DNA of 64,000 nt from Leuconostoc gelidum subsp. gelidum KCTC 3527 (GTDB lineage: Bacteria > Bacillota > Bacilli > Lactobacillales > Lactobacillaceae): assembly GCF_000166715.1 (NCBI RefSeq), contig NZ_AEMI01000016.1:1-64000 (forward strand), written 5' to 3'. The position numbers were made by a program, and so were the translations under genes. How positions within the stretch are numbered: position 1 is the stretch's first letter; every line of letters starts with the position of its first letter. Below the pieces are notes generated by a model that searched no databases, was not told the DNA's origin, and saw only the letters and a list, made by a program, of their open reading frames with translations. Positions 17,853 through 29,274 of this stretch are shown here, piece by piece.

Positions 17853-19983
17853 GTTTTTGATCTACCTCCGATTGTGACATGTTTTTCACACGTGACGCAA
17901 TTTCAACATGACGGCCGTGAATCATTGGACGTGCTTGTGGATTTCCTAAGTAACCGCATGTTCTTTTAACCACATCACACGTTTTTGGATCATGATTGCC
18001 ACACTCAGGACAGCAAAATCCACGTGCTGTAGGTTTGAAATCGCCTTCAAAGCCACATTTAAAACATTTATCAATTGGCGTATTGGTCCCTAAATAACCC
18101 ACATGATCATAAGCAAAATCCCAAACTGCCTCAAGTGCTGCTGGATTTTGGCGTAAGTTAGGATACTCACAATAATGAATAAATCCACCATTCGTGTATT
18201 GTGGATAGGCTTCCTCAAATAACAATTTTTCAAAAGGAGTAGGATGCTTACGTACATCATAATGAAACGAATTCGTATAATAATCTTTGTCTGTTATATT
18301 AGCAATCGCGCCAAATCGGGTTTTGTCTAGTTCACAAAAACGATCCGTTAATGATTCAGCAGGCGTTGAGTAAACAGAATAGTGATAACCATCTTCTGCT
18401 TCCCACGCTTTGCAAGCAATATGCAATCGTCGCACAATTTCAACTGTAAAATCGTGGGCTTCTTGATTTGTTTCCCAATTTGGACCAAAGAAGTACGTTC
18501 CGACTTCATATAAGCCAATGTAGCCCAAAGATAGTGTTGCACGACCATTTTTGAATAGCGTGTCAACGTCATCATCATCTTGCAACATCTTGCCAAACGC
18601 GCCATTTTTGTACAAAATTGGTGCGTTTTCAGGAACTGATTCCTTTGTTCTAGCAAGTTTGAATTTTAACGCCTGCTTCGCTAAGGCTAATCGCTCATCT
18701 AATATTTCCCAAAATCGTGATTTACTGCCCTGTGATTGTAAGGCCATTCGTGGCACATTGAGCGTCACAACTCCCAAATTCATGCGTCCCTCATTAACTT
18801 CAACGCCTTGTTCATTTTGCCAACCTTGTAAAAATGACCGGCAGCCCATCGGTGCTTTGAATGATCCAGTTAGTGCAACAATTTTTTCATAATTTAATAC
18901 ATCAGGATACATCCGTTTTGAAGCGCATTCAATGGCTAACTTTTTAATATCATAGTTAACATCTTCGGCATTCATATTAATACCGCGTTTCAATGAAAAA
19001 ACTAATTTGGGGAAAATAGCGGTTCTATGATTTGGTCCAATACCTTTAATACGTATCTTAAATATTGATTTTTGAATTTCTCGTTCAAGCCAATTCGTTC
19101 CCAAACCAAAACCAAGCGTTGTAAAAGGCGTTTGACCTTGCGCTGAGGCGAGTGTATTAATTTCGTACTCTAACGCCTGCATCGCATCATAAATGTCTTT
19201 CTTGGTGGCAGTTTCTGCGTAAGACTGACGTTTATCTGCTTGCACATAAGTTTTGGCATTATGCAAATGCTTTTGATAATTCATTTCAGCATATGGCGCC
19301 AATAACTCATCTGCGCGATTTATCGATGTCCCACCATATTGTGAAGACGCAACATTGGCAATGATTTGGGCCATTTGAGCTGTTGCCGTACCAATTGATT
19401 TTGGCGTTTCAACTTGTGCATTGCCCATTGTATAACCAGATTTAAACATATAGTCAAAATCTACCAAACAGCAGTTCGTCATAGGACCAAGAGGCGTGTA
19501 ATCTAAATCATGCCAGTGGATGTCACCTCGCAAATGCGCTTTCGCCACACTTTCAGGCATCATCGTCAAGCCTTTAGATTTACCAATCATGCCAGCGGTT
19601 AAATCACGAAATGTATTAAACACATGTGAATCTTTGTTAGCATTTTCATGCATTGTTTTATCATCTTGATTGATTAATGATTTAAGTTTATTTTCTGGAT
19701 CAATCGCTTGCAACCATGCCTGTTCATTTGCTATATGAACTGATTGAAAAGTCTCTGCTGCCTTCGGTGACAATGTTTCTAATTGCGTCAAAATAGTTTG
19801 ATAAATTATTTGTGTCGTCACATTTCGTTGGGTTGCTTTTGACATCACAATGACCATAATCGCTTCAGCAACATCCCCCTCAATGTTAAGTGATGCAAGA
19901 ATAAGTGCAATTTTGTATGGCCGAAATTGCACTTTTTCTCCAGACCTTTTTGTGATTGTTGTTGCTAAATTAATTGTGTTCAT
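17842..19983 (-). CDS. nrdD: Anaerobic (class III) ribonucleoside-triphosphate reductase
   Basis: A 713-residue glycyl-radical enzyme that reduces ribonucleoside triphosphates without oxygen. The N-terminal ~90 residues form an ATP-cone regulatory domain (ITKRSGEKVQFRPYKI). The zinc site is CFKCG and CCPECG near the C-terminus, and the glycyl-radical site is RTCGYLG around residue 680, followed by NPQARPMIHGRH. It is activated by the adjacent nrdG product. The ribosome binding site AAGGGG is 11 bases from the ATG. Candidate NrdR boxes precede it. Confidence 0.95.
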   Translation of the reverse strand: MNTINLATTITKRSGEKVQFRPYKIALILASLNIEGDVAEAIMVIVMSKATQRNVTTQIIYQTILTQLETLSPKAAETFQSVHIANEQAWLQAIDPENKLKSLINQDDKTMHENANKDSHVFNTFRDLTAGMIGKSKGLTMMPESVAKAHLRGDIHWHDLDYTPLGPMTNCCLVDFDYMFKSGYTMGNAQVETPKSIGTATAQMAQIIANVASSQYGGTSINRADELLAPYAEMNYQKHLHNAKTYVQADKRQSYAETATKKDIYDAMQALEYEINTLASAQGQTPFTTLGFGLGTNWLEREIQKSIFKIRIKGIGPNHRTAIFPKLVFSLKRGINMNAEDVNYDIKKLAIECASKRMYPDVLNYEKIVALTGSFKAPMGCRSFLQGWQNEQGVEVNEGRMNLGVVTLNVPRMALQSQGSKSRFWEILDERLALAKQALKFKLARTKESVPENAPILYKNGAFGKMLQDDDDVDTLFKNGRATLSLGYIGLYEVGTYFFGPNWETNQEAHDFTVEIVRRLHIACKAWEAEDGYHYSVYSTPAESLTDRFCELDKTRFGAIANITDKDYYTNSFHYDVRKHPTPFEKLLFEEAYPQYTNGGFIHYCEYPNLRQNPAALEAVWDFAYDHVGYLGTNTPIDKCFKCGFEGDFKPTARGFCCPECGNHDPKTCDVVKRTCGYLGNPQARPMIHGRHVEIASRVKNMSQSEVDQKHVK

Positions 19984-20379
19984 GTATGCTTATTCCCCTT
20001 ATTCTATACAAAATAATATGCGTATTATGATAATTAATTCACATCTTGTGTATGGCTGTATTTAGAATTATGCGCGTGTTAGGTGGTAGATGTCAAACAC
20101 CTGTTCTATGTATAAATAGACATTATTATTAGCATATTTACTTGGAAATATTGCCAGTAACAGCAATCTATTCATCATTATTCACCTTTATAGCTCAGCA
20201 AGTATTTATTCATTATTTTTTGTAAGTATTGACGTAAACGTTATCTTAACAACAGTTACCATCTGATTAACATGCTCAATAATGCATAAGCATTAATGTA
20301 ACATTTTCTTTACAGTTTTTTTGACGAATCAATAGGAGTAACAAGATAACTCACTATCATCATAAATATCAGCAAATAA
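19984..20379. other. Intergenic region upstream of nrdD
   Basis: It contains the nrdD ribosome binding site, two candidate NrdR boxes (20005-20053) and no coding region. The right-hand ~280 bases are AT-rich with no feature recognised. Confidence 0.5.
20005..20053 (-). promoter_or_regulatory. Candidate tandem NrdR boxes
   Basis: Two imperfect sites resembling the NrdR consensus ACACWATATWTTGTGT lie at about 20005-20020 and 20038-20053. Their centres are about 33 bases apart, close to three helical turns, as usual for NrdR. The matches are partial (mainly TTGTRTA and ACACAAGATGTG), so this is tentative. Confidence 0.35.
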
Positions 20380-20423
20380 AAAAACGGTACTAACAAGAAT
20401 TACTTCGAGTTAGTACCGTTTTT
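20380..20423. terminator. Terminator of the acetolactate synthase gene
   Basis: A 15-bp perfect stem (20380-20394 with 20409-20423, 14-base loop) has a long T-run on the minus strand and five T on the plus strand. It lies 87 bases past the als stop codon. Confidence 0.88.
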
Positions 20424-20509
20424 GTTATTCTATGGCTTTACCATATATGTTTTTTCACTTGAAAACACACTCAGAAAATATGTGCTTATAAACGTTGATA
20501 TATCAACGT

Positions 20510-22195
20510 CTATCCTTCACCATGAATCAATTGTGAACCCAATTCATAGTTGTGAGAATAGTCAACCGGAATATCCACCACAACTGGCCCTTTGGTTGCA
20601 AATGCTTCATCTAAGACAGCATCTAGATCAGCTGGTGTCGTCACTCTTAATCCTTTAGCGCCAAATGCCTCTGCATATTTAACTAAATCAATATTTCCAA
20701 AATTAACACCGGCAGATTCGCCATTATATTTCATTTCTTCTTGGAATTTCACCATATCATAATGTGCATTATCGTTCCACACAATGTGAACAGTGTTTAA
20801 ATTCAAACGTACAGCCGTTTCTAATTCCATCGCTGAAAAGAAGAAACCACCATCACCTGAAACTGAAACTGACTTAGCATTTGGGCGAACCATCGCTGCA
20901 GTCATTGCCCATGGCAAACCAACGCCTAATGTCTGCATACCGTTTGAAATCAAAAAGTGACGTGCAACATATGATTTGAAATGACGTGCCATCCATATAT
21001 AATGTGATCCAATATCTGTTGAAACTGTCATATCATCTGTTACATGTGCTTGAATTGACTTAATAACTGTCAATGGGTGATTTAAGTTACCTTCAGCCGG
21101 CGTGTACGTTGGTTCATTTGACAAACGGAGGTCTGTTTTCAAGTCATGCAAGTTTTTTTGGCTTGCATCTGGTAATTGATAACCATTGATACGTTCCGTC
21201 AATAAGTCAATACTTTGTGACAAATCACCAATGAGTTGGCGTTGTGGTACAAAGTTATTATCAATTTGTACAGGTGTTGTATCCAATGCCACAATGTTTA
21301 AGTTGTTTTCTTTATTCCAGTTGCGTGGTTCATATTCAATAGCATCATAGCCTAAAGTAATCACCAAGTCAGACTGTTGCAGCAACTTATCACCAGTTTG
21401 ATTACGGAACAAACCAATTCTACCAAAATATGATGTCTCTTCTAAATCACGTGAGATAACACCAGCACCTTGGAATGTCTCTACAACTGGCAAAGACACC
21501 TGATTAAGCAGCTTATGCAAAGCCGCAACAGATTGATCATCTGATGCACGTGCCCCTACCAACAGAACAGGCAACTTAGCTTGTTTTATTTTTCCAGCTA
21601 ACCAATCTAAATCGGCTAATGAGGCTGCACCCTGTTTAGCCATTGGCACTTGTGCCAAAGCATCAATATCAACTGGCGCATCATCAATATCTTGTGGCAA
21701 TGATACAAACGCCGCACCTTTTTTGGCACCGTTAGCAGCAGCAAAAGCATTCGCCAAGATTTCTGAAATATTGTTTGGATCTTGTATCTCTGAACTGAAA
21801 TTTGTAATTGGATTAAATAAAGCAATAGAATTCGTCGACTGATGTGTCAAACGATAAAGATCTCTTCGTGGTACTTGCCCACCAATAGCAACAACAGAAT
21901 CACTTTCAGCGCTTGCTGTCATTAGTCCTGTGACAAGATTGCCAACACCAGGACCAGAAGTCGCAATTACAACGCCCGTTTTACCTGTAATACGAGCAAA
22001 AGCCTGCGCCATAAAAGCAGCATTTTGTTCATGACGTGCCACAATTAACTTAGGCACCTTTTGACCTGACTTTGGATGTTCTAATGTTTCAAATAAACGA
22101 TCTATTTTTGCACCAGGAATACCAAATACCAAATCAACCCCATGATTGACTAAACTATCTGTGACAATATCTGCACCATACTTTTGTTCTGACAT
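20510..22195 (-). CDS. alsS: Catabolic alpha-acetolactate synthase
   Basis: A 561-residue thiamine-diphosphate enzyme that condenses two pyruvates to acetolactate, feeding acetoin and butanediol. The catalytic glutamate is E56 in RHEQNAAF. The thiamine-diphosphate motif starts at GDGGFFFSAMELE, with WNDNAHYDMV completing it. The single-subunit form with HIVWND-type ending is typical of AlsS rather than the anabolic IlvB. No acetolactate decarboxylase gene is adjacent. There is no ribosome binding site within 80 bases of the ATG; the nearest is GGAGG at 22279-22283. Confidence 0.93.
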   Translation of the reverse strand: MSEQKYGADIVTDSLVNHGVDLVFGIPGAKIDRLFETLEHPKSGQKVPKLIVARHEQNAAFMAQAFARITGKTGVVIATSGPGVGNLVTGLMTASAESDSVVAIGGQVPRRDLYRLTHQSTNSIALFNPITNFSSEIQDPNNISEILANAFAAANGAKKGAAFVSLPQDIDDAPVDIDALAQVPMAKQGAASLADLDWLAGKIKQAKLPVLLVGARASDDQSVAALHKLLNQVSLPVVETFQGAGVISRDLEETSYFGRIGLFRNQTGDKLLQQSDLVITLGYDAIEYEPRNWNKENNLNIVALDTTPVQIDNNFVPQRQLIGDLSQSIDLLTERINGYQLPDASQKNLHDLKTDLRLSNEPTYTPAEGNLNHPLTVIKSIQAHVTDDMTVSTDIGSHYIWMARHFKSYVARHFLISNGMQTLGVGLPWAMTAAMVRPNAKSVSVSGDGGFFFSAMELETAVRLNLNTVHIVWNDNAHYDMVKFQEEMKYNGESAGVNFGNIDLVKYAEAFGAKGLRVTTPADLDAVLDEAFATKGPVVVDIPVDYSHNYELGSQLIHGEG

Positions 22196-22283
22196 AATAC
22201 ACTGAGAGACGACGTTTCGTGGGTTAATTTATAAGGAATCAACTGGCTACAAACCAAATCGCGTAACGTCACTCATTTCCTCC
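22196..22283 (-). promoter_or_regulatory. alsS leader: distant Shine-Dalgarno with long stem
   Basis: GGAGG lies at 22279-22283, 83 bases from the start codon. The intervening RNA can close with TGAG/CTCA (22272-22275 with 22203-22206) and GACGTT/AACGTC (22265-22270 with 22211-22216), leaving seven bases before the ATG. The stem is interrupted by an internal loop. A nine-codon ORF starts two bases after the GGAGG and could be an alternative explanation. Confidence 0.35.
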
Positions 22284-22410
22284 ATATTTTTTTAACTATC
22301 CATATCATAGCACTTTTTACTAAGGCATTGCCAATTAAACATTGTGAAGTTTATCTCTATGTCAACGTTTTTCACTTCACAATCTGATTTTTTGACTTTA
22401 TAACACACTA

Positions 22411-22443
22411 AAAAACGGGGGACCAGTATTGGTTCCCCCGTTT
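22411..22443 (-). terminator. Terminator of obg
   Basis: A GC-rich stem of about 12 bp with one bulge, six-base loop and T-run on the minus strand, 11 bases past the obg stop codon. Confidence 0.88.
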
Positions 22444-22453
22444 ACAAATAATA

Positions 22454-23773
22454 TTAATCACTAAATTCAAATACAAAGTCTGAGTCACTAATACGAACAT
22501 CATCGCCATCTTTAGCACCTGCTTTACGTAGTGCATCATCAACACCCATATGTCGGAGTTGACGACCAAAACGCATAATTGTAGCGTCACGTTGAATATT
22601 GGTCATCAAGAATAGTTTCTCAACTTCTGAACCACCAATAATCCACTGCTCACTCTCTTCAGACCACACAACAGTAAAGTCATGGTTTTCTGGTTTAAAG
22701 TCATATGTCTTTTCGCTAGTAATTGTCTCGTCAACTGTGCGATAACTTTCGGGTGCAGGAGCTGTTGCCAACATATCTGCTGTTAATCTCATCAACTCCT
22801 GTGTGCCATCTCTAGTCAAAGCTGAAATAGGTACAATCATTGGTTGCACAGGAAGCCCAGATTCAGCGGCAATTTCTTTTCGAAACTTCGCTAGATTTTC
22901 GTCAGAGTCTGGCATGTCCATCTTCGTTGGCACAACAATTTGTGGACGATCTAAAATTGTTTCATCATATTGTTGTAATTCATCCAATATTTTACGATAT
23001 TGTGTATAAGGATCCGTTCCTTCAATGCCTGACATATCAACTAAATGTAGAACAACTTTTGTTCGTTCAACATGTCGTAAGAATTGAAATCCCAGTCCAA
23101 TACCCTGTGAGGCGCCTTCGATTAATCCAGGCAAATCCGCCATAACAAAATCTCGTTCATCATCTAAACGTACCATGCCAATATTTGGTGAAAGCGTTGT
23201 AAAATGATATGCCGCAACTTTTGGTTTGGCATTTGAAACAACAGACAGCAAAGTTGATTTACCAGCTGACGGAAATCCTACCAAACCAACATCGGCCAAA
23301 ACTTTTAATTCTAATTTCAAGTTTCGAATAATTCCTGGTTCACCATTTTCTGATAACTCAGGTGCTGGATTTGCAGACGTAGCAAAGTGAATATTACCAC
23401 GGCCACCACGACCACCCTGAGCCACCAAAAGTTCCTGCCCGTTTTCAAGTAAATCACCTAATACTTCACCAGTATCAGCATCTTTAACGGTTGTTCCCTG
23501 TGGCACTTTGATATAGCGATCTTCAGAAGAAGCGCCTGTCATACCCTTTGTACCGCCATTACCACCAGGTTGGGCCTTAAAATGACGGTTGTACCGGAAA
23601 TCCATCAATGTCCGAAGCCCCTCATCCACTTTAAAAATGATTGAGCCACCACGGCCACCATCGCCACCAAATGGTCCACCCATTGCTACGAATTTTTCAT
23701 GACGGAATGAAACAATACCGTCACCACCTTTTCCGGCTTTTACTTCAATTTCTGCTTGATCTACGAATGCCAT
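22454..23773 (-). CDS. obg: Obg-family GTPase
   Basis: A 439-residue essential GTPase linked to 50S ribosome assembly and stress control. The glycine-rich Obg fold occupies residues 1-158. The G domain has Walker [10 protein letters not shown] near 166, DLPGLIEG (G3) and VPTKMD (G4). A C-terminal OCT domain covers about residues 350-435. The start is fixed by the universal [19 protein letters not shown] opening, yet no ribosome binding site is near it. It stands alone rather than with rplU-rpmA. Confidence 0.95.
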   Translation of the reverse strand: MAFVDQAEIEVKAGKGGDGIVSFRHEKFVAMGGPFGGDGGRGGSIIFKVDEGLRTLMDFRYNRHFKAQPGGNGGTKGMTGASSEDRYIKVPQGTTVKDADTGEVLGDLLENGQELLVAQGGRGGRGNIHFATSANPAPELSENGEPGIIRNLKLELKVLADVGLVGFPSAGKSTLLSVVSNAKPKVAAYHFTTLSPNIGMVRLDDERDFVMADLPGLIEGASQGIGLGFQFLRHVERTKVVLHLVDMSGIEGTDPYTQYRKILDELQQYDETILDRPQIVVPTKMDMPDSDENLAKFRKEIAAESGLPVQPMIVPISALTRDGTQELMRLTADMLATAPAPESYRTVDETITSEKTYDFKPENHDFTVVWSEESEQWIIGGSEVEKLFLMTNIQRDATIMRFGRQLRHMGVDDALRKAGAKDGDDVRISDSDFVFEFSD

Positions 23774-23903
23774 AATATTTAGAGCGCGAGATAAGACATG
23801 ATTCGACGTGATGTAAGCTATTTTCTACTAGTTGAGCCACAGTCACCGAAAAAATAATTGCTTATTTCTAAAAGTCAAATCTCATCGCGCGCGTTTTCTC
23901 CTT
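23774..23903 (-). promoter_or_regulatory. Structured obg leader with distant Shine-Dalgarno
   Basis: AAGGAG lies at 23898-23903, far upstream of the ATG. Just after it, GCGC..GAGAT (about 23879-23893) can pair with ATCTCGCGC (23784-23792), with a small bulge. This leaves TCTAAATATT before the ATG, nearly the same spacer as in gatB (TCTAAAATT). A five-codon ORF (MRFDF) follows the AAGGAG. The leader role is inferred. Confidence 0.35.
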
Positions 23904-23980
23904 GTCTGCCCACACAGTGGACTTGCGAATAGTTCTAATATTATAGTCTAACATAATTCAGGAACATAATCTAGACAGGG

Positions 23981-24775
23981 TTAATTCATTTGGATATCAC
24001 GTCGACTAAAAATTAAAAGCCCCAAAACATAAAATATAATCAAAACCATCACAATAACTACTATATTTCCAAACAGAATGGTGTGACTGCTCAATTCAAT
24101 ATACCCTGCATACTTAAAAATGCTTAACTGATTTAGCGTTTTCACAACATCACCTTGACCTGCTAAGGCATTAATGAAATAAGCCAAAAAAGCATATACG
24201 CCAATAAATATACCACCGGCAGAACGTTTACCTGTCATCGCACCAATTGAATAAGCAATCGTTGCCAGTGCTAGATTGGTTAAGAAGAAAACTATTCCAA
24301 TTCGAAAAAGAATATTAAAGCCAACTGTTTCATGAACTAGTAACGCTGCTATTTCAACTGCGATCGCCCAAATAATAACCAAAAATAAATTAATTATCGC
24401 AAGCGCAGCCCATTTTTGGGTATAAATATTACGACGAGAAATGGGTAGCGTTAGCAATGGCTGTAACACATTGTTTTCTTCGTCACCCGCCAACAAACTC
24501 GAACCAAAAATAATTGCTTGAATCACTAGCATGATGCCAACATTTCCAACAAGTTCCGTAGCAACATAGCCTTTAAATGAACTCATCATACTACCATTTT
24601 CACCAAACCAACCTTGAAATTCTCTTGGAATTTGTGCCATCTGGCTGCCAAAAATTTCCTTAATCGAAGGAAACATCACACCTACACCGATAATGGCTAG
24701 TAAAATGCCAATCGTCCAACCAATAATAGCGATCCGTTTCTCATATAACGTTTTCAAAAAAACATTACTAAGCAT
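23981..24775 (-). CDS. ABC-2 transporter permease
   Basis: A 264-residue membrane protein with six predicted spans and a large loop after the first. It resembles ABC-2 permeases with a PISRRNIYTQKW coupling helix. It starts two bases after the ATPase gene, so the two form one exporter. The substrate cannot be read; antimicrobial or lipid export is common for this type. Confidence 0.8.
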   Translation of the reverse strand: MLSNVFLKTLYEKRIAIIGWTIGILLAIIGVGVMFPSIKEIFGSQMAQIPREFQGWFGENGSMMSSFKGYVATELVGNVGIMLVIQAIIFGSSLLAGDEENNVLQPLLTLPISRRNIYTQKWAALAIINLFLVIIWAIAVEIAALLVHETVGFNILFRIGIVFFLTNLALATIAYSIGAMTGKRSAGGIFIGVYAFLAYFINALAGQGDVVKTLNQLSIFKYAGYIELSSHTILFGNIVVIVMVLIIFYVLGLLIFSRRDIQMN

Positions 24776-24776
24776 C

Positions 24777-25529
24777 TTATTTACTCTCTTCTACACGTTG
24801 ATCTGGATTTTTATCAACTAGTTTTTCTAGTACAGCATCTAAATCGATAATTTCACGTTTTGGTGCTTTTTCTCGGAGTTCGTCCATAGATTGATTATCA
24901 ACAATTTTGCCACCAACAATAAAAATAACGCGATCACAAATTTCAGCAATTTCACTTAAATTATGCGATGAAATAAGTGCTGAACCACCCTGAGATTTAT
25001 GTGCTTTAAGCAATCTAATAAACTCACTTTGGACAATTGGATCAAAGCCACTCGTTGGTTCATCCATCACCAACAATTCTGGTGCATTCATAATTGATGC
25101 GATCAATCCAATTTTTTGGCGATTACCTCGGCTTAACTTTTTGATTTTTTTGTTGAGATTAGCATTAATTTCAACTGCCAATTTTTTGATGTTGTTTTTG
25201 ACCTCAGGCGTCCAATCACCACGTAAATGAGCGAAAAATGCCAATGCTTCATAACCCGTTAAATTACGGTCTAAATTCATATCAGTGGATAAAAATCCCA
25301 TTTTTTGATGTATTTTAGCGGCTGTTTTTTGTGTTAAAACTTCACTGTTAATTAAAATTTCACCCGTTTCAGGTTTTGTTAGACCCAAAATCATATCAAT
25401 CGTGGTTGATTTCCCGGCGCCATTTGGCCCAACAAAACCCACAATTTCTCCCCGATCAACAGCAAAATTTGCATTCTTAACTGCCTCAAATTTGCCAAAT
25501 CGTTTGGATAAATTTTTGATTTCTAACAT
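24777..25529 (-). CDS. ABC transporter ATPase
   Basis: A 250-residue ATPase with Walker A GPNGAGKST (near 35), signature LSRGNRQKIG and Walker B LLVMDEPTSGFD, followed by SSHNL with the switch histidine. The domain order matches BcrA/CcmA-like export ATPases. AAGGGG is six bases before the ATG. It pairs with the permease encoded directly downstream. Confidence 0.88.
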   Translation of the reverse strand: MLEIKNLSKRFGKFEAVKNANFAVDRGEIVGFVGPNGAGKSTTIDMILGLTKPETGEILINSEVLTQKTAAKIHQKMGFLSTDMNLDRNLTGYEALAFFAHLRGDWTPEVKNNIKKLAVEINANLNKKIKKLSRGNRQKIGLIASIMNAPELLVMDEPTSGFDPIVQSEFIRLLKAHKSQGGSALISSHNLSEIAEICDRVIFIVGGKIVDNQSMDELREKAPKREIIDLDAVLEKLVDKNPDQRVEESK

Positions 25530-25599
25530 ATTTTACCCCTTCCAATAATCAAATACACTGATAATATTATTATAGAAAATAAGCTTGCCGCTGTTAAGT

Positions 25600-27390
25600 T
25601 CACTGCCCCGCCTGCAAACTTAAATGTATCACACGCGCAAGTTTTTCATTAACACCTATCATCATTAAATCGTCTACGCTTGCTGCCGTTATTTTTGGTA
25701 ATGAACCGAATTCTCGCAACAATTTCTGACGTGTTTTAGGCCCAACACCCTGAATATTATCCAGTCTTGAGGCAAGTGAATTTTTTGATCTTAATTGACG
25801 ATGAAAGTTGATAGCAAAACGATGGACCTCTTCTTGTACACGCTGAATCAAGAAAAAACCTTCGGATCGTTTATCTAATTCGATTACTGTTTCCGTGCGT
25901 CCATCGATCAAATCAGCTGTCTTATGCTTATCATTTTTGACCATCGCCGCAATCGGAACATGCAAATTCAATTCATCTTCTAACACTTCTTTAGCGGCAT
26001 GTAGTTGAATTTCTCCACCATCCATCAAAATTAAATCTGGCATCTTACCACCTTCTTTTAGCAGACGAGAATAACGCCGACGAATAACTTCCTGCGTTTC
26101 GGCCCACTCGTCTGCGTGATCAACTGATTTAATTTTATACTTCCGGTACGCGTCTTTATTCGGCACACCGCCCTCAAAAACAACCATCGCACTGACAATT
26201 TCAACACCTTGTGTATGTGAGTGGTCAAAAGCCTCAATACGATGTCCCATCGGAATTTTAAGGGCATCGGTAATTTCCATCATCGCACCAGTTGTCTTTT
26301 TCTCATTTAATTGCATAAGCCGGAATTTTTCTTCTAAAGCAATGCGGGCATTCTTTTTTGCCAAATCCATTAAATCGCGTTTTTCGCCACGCACTGGTGT
26401 ACGCACTGACACTGCCAAAATTTCAGTTAATGCAGCAATATCTATACCATGAGGCACAAGGACTTCATGTGGTTTTTGAATATTACGTTGTTCGTAAAAT
26501 TGCTGAATAAAATTCATCATTTCTTCATCTTCTGTACCAACAACTGAAAATGTCCGTTTAAATTGCCTAATCAAGCGGGCTTGCCTTAAGAAAAAAACTT
26601 CAACCGTCATCCAACCTTTGTCCAAATAGTAATTGAATAAATCTCTAGGTGTTGTATCTTTAGACAAAACACGTTGACTTTCAACAGTTTCATCAATATA
26701 CTTCAATTGGTCTCTCAAATCTGCCGCACGTTCAAATTCTAAGGTGTCAGCGGCAGCTTTCATTTTTTCAGCAATAGCCTTCTTGACTGTTGCTGTGTTG
26801 CCATCCAAAAAATGTTTAATACGATCTATTTGTTCATCATAAGCCTGTTTTGAGACATCATGCCAACAAGGCCCTAAGCATTGCCCCATATTATAGTACA
26901 AGCATGGCCGACCCTGATAACCATTGCAACGACGCAAGGGATAATTTTTTTCTAAAAACCGTAACGTTTCTTGTGCTGCATAAACGTTTGGATAGGGTCC
27001 AAAATAAAAACCACCGTCTTTTTTAACTTCGTTGACCAATGCCATTTTAGGATTGCGTTCTCTAGTAATCTTAATATAAGGGTAACCTGTACCATATTTT
27101 AAACGTATATTGTAGTATGGCTTATATTTTTTAATTAATTCATTTTCTAACAAAAAAGCTTCTTTATCAGAATTTGTGACGATAAACTCAAAATCAACAA
27201 TATTTTGAACAAGTTCAGCTGTTTTACCATTATGCTCTTGTTTAAAATAAGATCGTACCCGGTTTTTTAAATTTTTAGCCTTGCCGACATAAATAATTTT
27301 GCCATTCTGATCTTTCATTTGATATGACCCGGGTTCTGCTGGAAGTAACGCGAGTTTTTGTTCAATGTGTTTTGATGGATTTGCTAGCAT
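25600..27390 (-). CDS. uvrC: Excinuclease ABC subunit C
   Basis: A 596-residue nucleotide excision repair nuclease that makes both incisions around a lesion with UvrB. It has an N-terminal GIY-YIG domain (about 17-95), a UvrB-binding UVR segment (around 200-235), an RNase H-like domain with DGG in LILMDGGEIQLHAA, and C-terminal helix-hairpin-helix repeats (IQGVGPKTRQKLL). A cysteine cluster NGYQGRPCLYYNMGQCLGPC is present. An upstream in-frame extension to 27468 exists but crosses the terminator and promoter; MLANPSKHIEQKLALLP at 27390 is the natural start. There is no ribosome binding site. Confidence 0.93.
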   Translation of the reverse strand: MLANPSKHIEQKLALLPAEPGSYQMKDQNGKIIYVGKAKNLKNRVRSYFKQEHNGKTAELVQNIVDFEFIVTNSDKEAFLLENELIKKYKPYYNIRLKYGTGYPYIKITRERNPKMALVNEVKKDGGFYFGPYPNVYAAQETLRFLEKNYPLRRCNGYQGRPCLYYNMGQCLGPCWHDVSKQAYDEQIDRIKHFLDGNTATVKKAIAEKMKAAADTLEFERAADLRDQLKYIDETVESQRVLSKDTTPRDLFNYYLDKGWMTVEVFFLRQARLIRQFKRTFSVVGTEDEEMMNFIQQFYEQRNIQKPHEVLVPHGIDIAALTEILAVSVRTPVRGEKRDLMDLAKKNARIALEEKFRLMQLNEKKTTGAMMEITDALKIPMGHRIEAFDHSHTQGVEIVSAMVVFEGGVPNKDAYRKYKIKSVDHADEWAETQEVIRRRYSRLLKEGGKMPDLILMDGGEIQLHAAKEVLEDELNLHVPIAAMVKNDKHKTADLIDGRTETVIELDKRSEGFFLIQRVQEEVHRFAINFHRQLRSKNSLASRLDNIQGVGPKTRQKLLREFGSLPKITAASVDDLMMIGVNEKLARVIHLSLQAGQ

Positions 27391-27396
27391 GTTTCT

Positions 27397-27402
27397 ATTA
27401 TA
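27397..27402 (-). promoter_or_regulatory. uvrC extended -10 element (leaderless mRNA)
   Basis: TGGTATAAT on the minus strand ends six bases before the uvrC ATG (27388-27390). Transcription would begin at or within a base of the start codon. No convincing -35 hexamer was seen. Confidence 0.55.
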
Positions 27403-27426
27403 CCAAGCTATGCATGTATTTGTTCT

Positions 27427-27454
27427 AAAAAAAAACACGCGAACGCGTGTTTTT
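27427..27454 (-). terminator. Terminator of pyrG
   Basis: A 10-bp stem (27431-27440 with 27445-27454, four-base loop) has nine consecutive T on the minus strand. It lies 14 bases past the pyrG stop codon and directly upstream of the uvrC promoter. Confidence 0.88.
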
Positions 27455-27467
27455 GATATCGTTACCA

Positions 27468-29093
<1,626 letters not shown>

Positions 29094-29146
29094 TCATGAT
29101 TCAGCGCAGCCGCGCTCGCAACGTTTCAGGGGTAAAAATAAATTAG

Positions 29147-29239
29147 AAAAGCCCCCAAGCTGAACTTGGGAGCTTTTAACGTCTGTCCCATTAAATGGGA
29201 GCCCTAATATATACTACAGATTTAACCTGTTTTTGTCAA
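29147..29239 (-). promoter_or_regulatory. pyrG promoter and CTP-sensing attenuator
   Basis: On the minus strand TTGACA (29234-29239) and TAGTAT (29211-29216) are 17 bases apart. The predicted transcript starts GGGCTCCC at 29204. A terminator hairpin follows: AAAAGCTCCCAAG (29165-29177) pairs with the strand from 29147-29159, then a U-rich tail. In Bacillus subtilis and Lactococcus lactis, low CTP makes polymerase stutter at such a GGGC start; the extra G residues pair with the C/U-rich arm and block termination. All parts are present here. Confidence 0.85.
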
Positions 29240-29274
29240 ATTTTTTCAACAATTAATGGAAAATCAGCGTTTAA

